Assembly (NCBI GenBank): GCA_011620785.1 | Contig: WOYM01000119.1 | Location: forward strand, 1 to 17,445 | Length of the DNA: 17,445 nt | DNA from: Methanothrix sp. | GTDB taxonomy: Archaea > Halobacteriota > Methanosarcinia > Methanotrichales > Methanotrichaceae | Direction of reading: 5' to 3' | Shown: positions 1 to 6,200 of the stretch, piece by piece | How the letters are laid out: every line of letters begins with the position of its first letter | Numbering within the stretch: position 1 is the stretch's first letter | Notes under the pieces: generated by a model | Database searches by the model: none | What the model saw: the letters and a program-made list of their open reading frames with translations, nothing else | What the model was told of the DNA's origin: nothing | Position numbers and translations under genes: made by a program

Positions 1-240
1 AGATTTAAAATAATCAGTGTATATTATAAATAAAGCGAAAAGTTGGAAAGTACAGGATGCCGTGTCCAATTATATAATATTTGGAGACCAATTCGGCAAA
101 AAAAAATGCATGATATTCAAACTTTTAATAATGCGGGCTCAAAACGACCTGATATGCAAGATGCTGCCTTAATGTGATAAAGTCAAAAAATTGTAATTAC
201 CTTATTATAGTTTCAGGATTATCCGTTTTTAGTGTAACTC
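1..240. other. AT-rich intergenic region, no convincing gene
   Basis: Strongly AT-rich DNA with no ORF of convincing length; the best plus-strand reading (from the ATG at 107) gives only 23 residues. It contains an imperfect palindrome at about 65-83 (CCAAT ... TTTGG around an AT core) and a TATA-like stretch at 202-210. I see no tRNA, no repeat array and no recognisable end of a preceding gene. Confidence 0.5.
202..210 (+). promoter_or_regulatory. Possible TATA box of the TIR gene
   Basis: TTATTATAG is centred about 35 bases before the TTG start at 241. Archaeal transcription usually starts about 25 bases downstream of the TATA centre, so the transcript would begin near 230 and have almost no leader. 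This agrees with the lack of a Shine-Dalgarno sequence before the TTG. The surrounding DNA is AT-rich, so chance matches are likely. Confidence 0.3.
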
Positions 241-603
241 TTGGATTCTATTAAGGTATTTGTGAGTTGGTCAGGCGATAGAAGCAAAGCAACGGCTGAG
301 GCTTTACGGAAATGGCTCCCGCATATGAACCTGCTTGTAGAGCCGTGGATGTCAGACAAGGATATTGGAGCGGGATCTTTATGGTTCCAGGAAACTGCCA
401 AAAAATTAAGTGAATCCAAATTCGGCATTTTTTGCATAACCTCTGATAATCTTGACGAGCCTTGGATACATTTTGAAGCAGGAGCATTATTTGACATTGT
501 GGAAAAACAGCGCCATCGGATATGTCCGTATCTATTAGATCTCGATCCAAGCGCCATTAAGGGGCCTCTCTCGAACTTTCAAGCAAAGCAAGCTACAAAA
601 TGA
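241..603 (+). CDS. TIR-domain protein, truncated (probable defence NADase fragment)
   Basis: A TIR-domain protein of the short prokaryotic type. The N-terminus KVFVSWSGDRSKATAEALRKWLP (residues 5-27) is the first strand and helix, and EPWMSDKDIGAGS follows at 35-46. The segment LDEPWIHFEAGAL (71-83) carries the glutamate (E79) expected to be the catalytic residue of TIR NADases. Related proteins cleave NAD in anti-phage defence. The ORF stops right after GPLSNFQAKQATK, where I recall relatives continuing for some 45-50 more residues (a helix, then a WWP motif), so the domain is incomplete. The stop overlaps the ATG of the next ORF (ATGA). An in-frame TAA at 235-237 rules out an upstream start. 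The only start is TTG, with no Shine-Dalgarno. This is probably a decayed gene; a two-subunit protein is the alternative. Confidence 0.75.
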   Translation: MDSIKVFVSWSGDRSKATAEALRKWLPHMNLLVEPWMSDKDIGAGSLWFQETAKKLSESKFGIFCITSDNLDEPWIHFEAGALFDIVEKQRHRICPYLLDLDPSAIKGPLSNFQAKQATK

Positions 604-917
604 CGTCAGAAACCAGTGTTCCTGAACGGGGAGCTGTCGATATGATTCAAGAATTGCTGGAATTAGCACGAGAGCAATCACATGTTCTTTCAGAAAAGCA
701 AAATATTAATGCAGATAAAAAGGAAAGGGCTGAGATTATTATAAAAATTCTTAAAGAAGGCGTTTTTAATGGGTCGCCATTTTCGTCTGCTTCTTCGATT
801 GCTTCTGTTGCGGGTTCTCTCAATTCTGGTAGGGACTTTCTCCGTGATTGGAATGACAAGGAAACTAGAGAGAAATTAGAGAAAGAACTTCTTGATATTG
901 CTCTCGGAAGGGAATGA
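600..917 (+). CDS. Hypothetical protein, probable displaced C-terminal part of the TIR gene
   Basis: A 105-residue ORF whose ATG overlaps the TGA of the TIR ORF, shifted by -1. Residues 7-30 (VPERGAVDMIQELLELAREQSHVL) resemble the Glu/Leu-rich helix that, from memory, follows the TIR domain in full-length relatives. This suggests the two ORFs were once one gene and lost an internal segment together with the frame. Residues 35-57 are Lys/Glu-rich and probably helical; 58-75 are Ser/Ala-rich; the end is again charged. There is no signal peptide and no recognisable catalytic motif. It could still be translated by stop-start coupling. Codon use and AT content match the TIR ORF and differ from the genes beyond 3 kb. 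Confidence 0.5.
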   Translation: MTSETSVPERGAVDMIQELLELAREQSHVLSEKQNINADKKERAEIIIKILKEGVFNGSPFSSASSIASVAGSLNSGRDFLRDWNDKETREKLEKELLDIALGRE

Positions 918-1221
918 ACGAATCAATAAAGCAAGTCAAAACGGCGACTGCGCACCCGATGCAAGCATCGGGGCATGCAAGGCGTCGCCGCATGAAAATG
1001 GAACCACGTTGAGCAGATCCAAGAATAAGTTAAATATGCATACCCTTTATCCAGTCGCAGCAAGCTGCGGGCTATTGCGTTTTAAAATCAAGCTTAAGAA
1101 TAAAGAAGATTACTGGATTATTATTATTACTCTAGCCATGCTGCATGGGCGATCGGGCTACTATGTGCCCTGAAAGACCGAGTTGCAGAGAGCTGTCGTG
1201 CTCACCTAACCTTTTCTATCT
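918..1221. other. Intergenic region with a nested hairpin
   Basis: About 300 bases between the TIR-associated ORF and the nucleotidyltransferase remnant. A plus-strand reading of 93 codons crosses it (892-1173) but has no family resemblance, no Shine-Dalgarno, and runs through a strong inverted repeat, so I do not call it a gene. Apart from the hairpin at 942-990 I see nothing organised here. Confidence 0.5.
942..990. repeat. Nested inverted repeat (two stems)
   Basis: The outer stem is CGGCGAC (942-948) with GTCGCCG (984-990). The inner stem is CCCGATGC (955-962) with GCATCGGG (965-972), separated by only AA, so in practice 7 bp closing a four-base loop. It is GC-rich in AT-rich surroundings. 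It could be a terminator-like structure after the TIR ORFs, a structured RNA, or a repeat element. Its right part (GATGCAAGC ... TCGG ... AAGGCGT) resembles the repeats near 2185-2350. Confidence 0.6.
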
Positions 1222-1434
1222 TTACCTGGAGCCAGGGCTCCCTAATTTCTGCATTTCAATCTCAATTAGGTCGTTGTGTCTATGTTGCTTGCCTCGCACA
1301 AATAATCCGAAGAGCCAGACGTAGCGGATGTTATATTCTTCGCGAAGCTGCGGCAAATGCACACGAAGGTTTTGCATGATTTGATCCAGAGATGGAAGAT
1401 GACTGATTTTTCTATCTTCGGAGTGTGTTGCCAT
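1222..1434 (-). pseudogene. Degenerate MNT-type nucleotidyltransferase (antitoxin-like) remnant
   Basis: The protein from the ATG at 1434 reads MATHSEDRKISHLPSL... then LRVHLPQLREEYNIRYVWLFGLFVRG. This matches the opening of minimal nucleotidyltransferases of HEPN/MNT toxin-antitoxin pairs, where LFGSYVRG and then SDLDILVEF are expected. Here the active-site GS is replaced by GL, and the D-x-D metal site has become NDLIEIE. After that the family resemblance ends and the ORF stops about 13 residues later, roughly 30-40 residues short of family length. GAGAGG at 1446-1451 lies 11 bases before the ATG. The reading frame extends upstream to 1521, but those extra residues look non-homologous. No HEPN partner is visible next to it. 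I read it as a catalytically dead fragment. Confidence 0.6.
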
Positions 1435-1663
1435 TTCTCTAAAGACCTCTCTACGCAATAATTGATCCTTAGGGTATGTAAGCATTGGGTGTCTCAGGCA
1501 TTTTGCCCCAGTCAAATCCAATTGAAGAGCATCCTCTTACTCCTTCCCTGCATGCTCTCATGCACCGCCTCCCCCGGTCCCCAGTGTGCAGCCGGGCTCC
1601 CACGCCCGGGCGCGCCCCAGGCGGCGTCGAGGCGCAATTTCAGTCTCGCAGCCATGTTCCTCC
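1435..1663. other. Intergenic region with GC-rich block
   Basis: The region between hicA and the nucleotidyltransferase remnant. Its right half (about 1566-1640) is very GC-rich, unlike the surrounding DNA, and holds a perfect 6-bp stem, CCGGGC (1592-1597) with GCCCGG (1604-1609), around a TCCCAC loop. The block appears to be a distant copy of the repeats at 2185-2342. ORFs crossing it in two plus frames have no family signal and are not called. Confidence 0.5.
1566..1609. repeat. GC-rich diverged repeat copy with hairpin
   Basis: GCCTCCCCCGGTCCCCAG and the following GCAGCC align by eye with GGCATCCCCGCCCCACAG and GCAAGCC of the copy at 2291-2342, with several mismatches and one gap. It ends in the CCGGGC/GCCCGG stem. 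The match is imperfect, and GC-rich composition alone could produce part of it. Confidence 0.35.
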
Positions 1664-1891
1664 TTACTTCCTGAGCGCAGAGATGAACTCCTCTCTCTCC
1701 AGCCTGGCCTGCTTCATGATTGATATCAATGTGCCTTTTGCTAACTCCGGGTGATTAGGGACGGTTACGACCAGATTTCTCTCCTTATTCCATAGGTGGA
1801 TATGGCTGCCAGTCTGGCGATAGACCTGAAAGCCCAGGTGCTCCAGAGCCTTGATGGCTTCTTTAGCCGAGACTACCGGAAGCTTGGGCAA
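1664..1891 (-). CDS. hicA: HicA-family mRNA interferase toxin
   Basis: A 75-residue protein of usual HicA (YcfA) length. It has the double-stranded-RNA-binding-like fold pattern: VSAKEAIKALEHLGFQVYRQTGSH at 7-30, then strands HLW and LVVTVPNH. His30 in the TGSH motif is the family's catalytic residue, so the toxin looks intact. HicA proteins cleave mRNA and are neutralised by HicB. The start is TTG (1889-1891), with GAGGT (1900-1904) 8 bases upstream, inside the end of hicB. The two genes overlap by 29 bases, so hicA is translated from the same message after the antitoxin. The order antitoxin then toxin is one of the two arrangements known for hic loci. Confidence 0.88.
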   Translation of the reverse strand: MPKLPVVSAKEAIKALEHLGFQVYRQTGSHIHLWNKERNLVVTVPNHPELAKGTLISIMKQARLEREEFISALRK

Positions 1892-2093
1892 ATCGCTCGA
1901 CCTCTATGTCAAGGAATGAGAGCTTTCGCCCTTTGGGTGCCAATTCCAGGAGGACCTGATAATGCTCTTCAAGGCCTTTCTTAAGGTTAGAGACCGCTTC
2001 GTCTTCTGTAAATCCTTGATCAGCTACATTTGTGATCAGGTCAATTGCCACGAAGTATTTTCCTTCTTTATGTATCTGGATTAGAGTCTTCAT
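1863..2093 (-). CDS. hicB: HicB-family antitoxin
   Basis: A 76-residue short HicB: IHKEGKYFVAIDLITNVADQGFTEDEAVSNLKKGLEEHYQVLLE. This is the partial-RNase-H-like antitoxin fold, with the usual GxTExEAxxNLxxxxE helix at about 28-48. It carries no separate C-terminal DNA-binding domain, so any autoregulation would need the short form itself or another factor. An in-frame TAA upstream fixes the ATG at 2093 as the first possible start. No Shine-Dalgarno is visible (AAAGACCAA before the ATG). It precedes and overlaps hicA, as expected for a co-transcribed pair. Confidence 0.85.
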   Translation of the reverse strand: MKTLIQIHKEGKYFVAIDLITNVADQGFTEDEAVSNLKKGLEEHYQVLLELAPKGRKLSFLDIEVERFAQASGSLG

Positions 2094-2184
2094 TTGGTCT
2101 TTATTTTATGCATGTTTCCTGATAAAGGTGATGCCTGGTCTTCAAAATATCAATTACGCAGCGAAAAAAAGAATTATAATCCAG

Positions 2185-2233
2185 GCAACCATTCGCACCC
2201 CGCCTCGAAGGTGCGCGAGCCCTCGGGAGGTGA
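2185..2233 (+). repeat. GC-rich direct repeat, copy 1
   Basis: This stretch begins GCAACCATTCG, continues through CACCCCGCC and AGG, and has GAGCCCTCGG at its core. It aligns with 2291-2342 at roughly 70% by eye, with a single one-base gap. Confidence 0.6.
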
Positions 2234-2290
2234 CAGACATTACCCCAGGACGGAACCAGGGCACTCGAATTACTGCCAGCAAAAATCAAT

Positions 2291-2342
2291 GCAACAATGC
2301 GGCATCCCCGCCCCACAGGGACGCAAGCCCTCGGAATGCGAC
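2291..2342 (+). repeat. GC-rich direct repeat, copy 2
   Basis: It begins GCAACAATGCGG, continues with CATCCCCGCCCCACAGG, and has AAGCCCTCGG at its core. It lies 106 bases downstream of copy 1 in the same orientation. Both copies sit just downstream of AT-rich DNA. The family may extend to 1566-1609 and 957-990. Confidence 0.6.
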
Positions 2343-2403
2343 TTGAAGGCGTACGTCTCTTGAACTCGTATGAGGCGGAAAAAAGGAATTTTTGATGGGC
2401 AGA

Positions 2404-2811
2404 CTATGCTTTTATCCTATGGAATTGATCAATGGCAGCTATCGCTGGTTTTCCATGTTCGAGATAAACCATCTCAAACTCATCTTCAGAGATTATCGCT
2501 CCAAAGCCATATCCCTTACTCTCGGCGATGTATAACGTTTTGTTATCCGAACCAATTGCTCCCGCAAAGGCCTCGACAACCTCTTCTCCATCTCGCATAA
2601 ACGTTATATTTCCTGTGAAGAGGCGGTCATTCTGCTCGACGACAGCAAGAACAATCCGGTCGTCTTCCACCAGATCATGAACACCATCTTCAACAAAATA
2701 TGCCGGCGCATATCCCGTCCAGCTGCCCACGAGGTCAGGAATTTGAGCCGCACAGATCCCCGTAATCAGGATGATCAAAAATATTAGCCAAATCCTTAGC
2801 ATTGATCTCAT
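2404..2811 (-). CDS. Small exported beta-rich protein, function unknown
   Basis: The protein has 135 residues from the ATG at 2811. That start is chosen because AAGGTGG lies 3 bases before it, while the upstream ATG at 2841 falls inside the promoter. Residues 1-22 form a signal peptide (MRSMLRIWLIFLIILITGICAA) with probable cleavage after CAA. The mature part starts QIPDLVGSWTGYAP and continues as alternating strands ending in HRIK. The GSW opening and the pattern recall lipocalin-like or calycin-type secreted proteins, which I remember as common in Methanothrix and relatives, but no function is known to me. Two N-glycosylation sequons (N68-I-T and N90-K-T) fit an exported archaeal protein. 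It is monocistronic with its own promoter. Confidence 0.75.
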   Translation of the reverse strand: MRSMLRIWLIFLIILITGICAAQIPDLVGSWTGYAPAYFVEDGVHDLVEDDRIVLAVVEQNDRLFTGNITFMRDGEEVVEAFAGAIGSDNKTLYIAESKGYGFGAIISEDEFEMVYLEHGKPAIAAIDQFHRIKA

Positions 2812-2840
2812 AGTACCACCTTGATTATAGCTAGCATCCA

Positions 2841-2848
2841 TTTATATT
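2841..2848 (-). promoter_or_regulatory. TATA box of the exported protein gene
   Basis: On the minus strand, TTGAAATATAAATGG contains an ATATAAA box with purine/A-rich BRE-like bases before it. A start about 25 bases downstream falls near 2820, just at the AAGGTGG Shine-Dalgarno, and leaves a short leader to the ATG at 2811. Spacing and sequence both fit the archaeal consensus. Confidence 0.5.
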
Positions 2849-2849
2849 T

Positions 2850-3190
2850 CAATGGCGGTTCCATAGTTCCAATTGGGCAGGTCAATCAGTCCGCCCAGAG
2901 GGACTGGATGATCTCCAGGTTCCGGAAAAACGGCAGTGATCGGTCCGAGGCATATCCCGTCCTTGGGGCTTGGTGGCCGAGTGCTGTTTTATGGCAAAAA
3001 TCATCAGCTTGCAATGGCCAGGCCTCAAAGCCAGCGTGCAATCAATTTATATGGAATCGTGGTCTATTATCATCTCGGTACATAAGATCCAGCGTGAGAG
3101 AAACATACTAATGCAATAATGCGCAAATATCTATGCAAAATGAGCATTCGGCAAATCGCCAGCACTCCCATCCGGAACTCTAATTGAAAC
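2850..3190. other. Intergenic region, no convincing gene
   Basis: About 340 bases between the divergent exported-protein and glucan-synthase genes. A plus-strand ORF (2821-3111) spans part of it but shows no family resemblance. A 13-base stretch, GCATATCCCGTCC, occurs here (2950-2962) and also inside the exported-protein gene (2708-2720). It may be chance or a trace of a duplication. I see no RNA gene. Confidence 0.45.
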
Positions 3191-3199
3191 CATTTATTC
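3185..3199 (+). promoter_or_regulatory. Candidate BRE/TATA promoter of the glucan synthase gene
   Basis: TTGAAACC is directly followed by ATTTATTC (3192-3199), a fair BRE plus TATA combination. Transcription would begin around 3220. This gives an almost leaderless message if the GTG at 3228 is used, or about 70 bases of leader if the TTG at 3294 is used. Confidence 0.4.
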
Positions 3200-3227
3200 A
3201 TTTAGAATTCTGTGATCTTCTCTCCAG

Positions 3228-6200
3228 GTGTTGTCCAGACTGCATTGCAATAGACAGAATCGAGCTTCCTCAAGCCAAACCAGGTGTCAAGAATTGATTC
3301 AGAGCAAAAATCGAATTTATAGGACCTTAAATCGGCTAAAGGCGCGCTTCGACAGCACTGCTTTCCCATTTCAGCACAGCTATGAGCAGCCACAACGATC
3401 CGAGCTGTCCAGTACCCGCCAGCTGGAAGGCCATGCAGCTGAGCTCGCAGAACGCCATGAGGTAGACCCTATGCCTGGCAAGGATTTGCTCTTGCCAAGG
3501 CTGGCCGAGAACGAAGCGATCCTTCTCAAGGCAAACGAGCTGCTGACAGGAGCAGTGGCGGCGAATCTCAGGATTACGCCGGCTTCGGAGGAGTTCCTGG
3601 ACAACTTCTATATGATGGAAGAGCAGATACTCATGGCCAGGCAGCATCTGCCCAAAGGCTACAGCAAAGAGCTGCCGCATATGCTTAATGGATCGCTGGC
3701 CGGCTACCCGCGCATTTATGATATTGCCAAAGAGCTAATTGTTCATACCGATGGCCGGGTGGATGCGGAAAGCCTGAAGCGCTTCGTGGATGCTTATCAG
3801 ACAAAATCAGTTTTAAATCTGGGCGAGCTCTGGGCGGTTGCAATCATGCTCCGGCTGGCATTGATAGAGAACCTGCGGCACATCTCTTTGCGAATCACTC
3901 AGGACAGGATCGACCGCAATCTGGCCAATAGATGGGCGGATCAGATCATCAAGACGGCAGATATAGAGCCGAAGGGCTTGATTATTGCAGTGGCCGATCT
4001 GGCCCAGTCGGATCCTCCTTTGTCCAGTGCATTTGTAACCGAGTTTGCCCGAAAGCTGGAGGGACAGGGACAGGCTATGACTCTCCCTCTATTCTGGATT
4101 GAAGAGCGTCTCTCCGAGGTAGGAAAGTCAATTGGACATCTGGTCCAGGAGGATATACAGCAGGCTCCTGCAGATAAGGTCTCCATTGCTAATTGCATCG
4201 CAAGCTTTCGTTTTCTTGACTCCATGGACTGGAGACGATTTGTGGAGGAAATGAGCGTTGTCGAGAAGGCACTCTGCACTGATCCTGCAGGCACTTATAT
4301 CAAGATGGATTTTGCTACGCGGGATCGCTACCGCCATACAGTGGAGCGCATTGCAAAGCGCAGCCTGCTGACTGAAGAAGATGTCGCCCATAGAGCAGTA
4401 AATCTGGCCCAGGAGAGTGCCAAGTCCAGGGGGATCGACGATAGAAGTGCACATGTTGGCTTCTATCTGATAGATAAGGGCCTTCCCTATCTGGAAAAAG
4501 AGGCGGATTTGAGCCTGTCCTTGATCGAGTCCGTTAACAGTACCCTTCGCCGGTTCCCTCTGCTCTTCTATATCGGCGCTATATTGATTGTTACCGCCCT
4601 CACCATGATCATAGTTCTGACATATGCTCATACTCTTGGATCAATCGGGTGGGTGCAGATCCTGGCTTTTATTCTGCTGGTGATCTGCATAAGCAGTCCT
4701 GCAGTAGGCCTGGTGAACTGGCTGGCAACAATGGTTGTTCATCCACATGCTCTGCCCAGAATGGACTTCTCGTCAGCCATTCCCGATGAGATGAGGACGC
4801 TGGTGGTGGTACCATCAGTTCTGTCCAGCCCCGAAAAGGTCGATGACCTGCTGGAGGGTCTTGAGGTCAGATACCTGGCAAACCGTGATCACAACCTCCA
4901 CTTCGGCCTCTTGACCGACCTGGTCGACGCCAAACAAGAGGTGATGCCAGAGGATGAGCACCTGCTGCAGAGGGCCCGCCAGGGAATCGAGGCACTTAAT
5001 GAACGATACCATGAGAGTATCTTCTTTCTCTTTCCCCGTTTGCGCATGTTGGACTCCAAGGAGGGGATCTGGCGGGGCTATGAGAGAAAGAGAGGCATTA
5101 TCGAGGAGCTGAACTCTCTATTGCGAGGCGGATCCGAAAACAGCTTTTCTGTGATAACAGGTGACGTATCAATCCTCCCTGGGGTAAAATACGTCATAAC
5201 AGTTGATGAAGATACCATGATGCCATACGAATCTGCCCGGATTCTGGTGGAGACCATGGCCCATCCCCTCAACCGCCCCAGGTTCGATAAGGATAAGCGA
5301 TATGTCGTCGAAGGCTACAGTATACTCCATCCTCGTCTGAGCTCAGGTATGAATGAAGCAGGAAGATCGCGGTTTGTGAAGCTCTTTGGAGGAGAACCGG
5401 GAATTGATCCCTACACCCGGGAGGTCTCAGACGTCTACCAGGACATCTTCGGGGAAGGATCATTTACTGGAAAAGGGATCTATGATGTAGATGCTTTCTC
5501 CCAGTCACTGGGCGGACGCTTTCCAGAAAATTTGATCCTGAGCCATGATCTTCTGGAGGGCAGCTACGCCAGAGCGGCACTGGTCAGCGACGTCCAATTC
5601 TATGAGGACTATCCTTACCATTATGCCTCAGACGTTAGCCGGAGGCATAGATGGATCCGGGGAGACTGGCAGATTGCCAGCTGGCTTCTCACGCGCGTGC
5701 CAGGTCCCGGCGGCATGGTCATGGACAATCCAATCTCAGGGCTATCCCGATGGAAGATCTTCGATAACCTCCGGCGCAGCCTGGTGGCGCCCGCTCAGAT
5801 CTCTTTGCTGCTCTTGGCTTGGGTCGGCCTTCAGCACCCCATCTTCTGGACCTCTATGGTAGTAGGAGCAGTTCTTGCTCTGCCTGTGCTGGCTTCCATC
5901 CGGACAATATTGAGCAAGTCAGAAGGACTCTTTTTATACATGCATCTGCATTATGCGGGGAGGGCAATTGCCAGATATCTGGCTCAGGCAACTCTCAGCC
6001 TGATATTTCTGCCTTTTGAGGCATACTTCAGCTTTGATGCTGTTGTGCGCACCGAAGGGCGGTTGCTATTCACCCATAAGCGCCTATTGGAATGGAACAC
6101 CTCAGGCAGCGCCAAAAACCGTGGACAGAGTAATTTGAGTGGATTCTACAGGTCGATGTGGATAGCCCCGGCAGTAGCTATCAGCCTGATATCAGATCTA

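Larger units (their letters stand above)
2094..2403. other. Intergenic region carrying an imperfect direct repeat pair
   Basis: The region between hicB and the exported protein gene, which are both on the minus strand. The hicB-proximal 90 bases are AT-rich and should hold the hicBA promoter, but I cannot place a clear TATA box; the run at 2101-2109 is too close to the start. The rest is occupied by two GC-rich repeat copies. The plus-strand ORFs across it show no family signal. Confidence 0.45.

Noticed and set aside
590..605. Programmed -1 frameshift joining the two TIR ORFs
   Set aside because: The junction CTACAAAATGA lacks a classical slippery heptamer. Even a joined product would lack the expected middle segment, so decay or stop-start coupling is simpler.
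892..1173. 93-codon plus-strand ORF after the TIR-associated gene
   Set aside because: It runs through a nested inverted repeat, has no Shine-Dalgarno and no family-like sequence.
1462..1754. Two overlapping plus-strand ORFs of 70 and 89 codons
   Set aside because: They are created by the GC-rich repeat block and lie antisense to hicA and the nucleotidyltransferase remnant; composition is not protein-like.
2185..2342. CRISPR array
   Set aside because: Only two imperfect copies, too diverged and too widely spaced, with no further units or cas genes.
2032..2363. Plus-strand ORFs of 104 and 89 codons across the repeat pair
   Set aside because: They are antisense to hicB and read through the GC-rich repeats; there is no family resemblance and no ribosome binding site.
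2821..3111. 96-codon plus-strand ORF between the exported protein and the glucan synthase
   Set aside because: It starts inside the opposite gene's promoter, has no recognisable domain and lacks a Shine-Dalgarno. A gene remnant is possible but cannot be supported.
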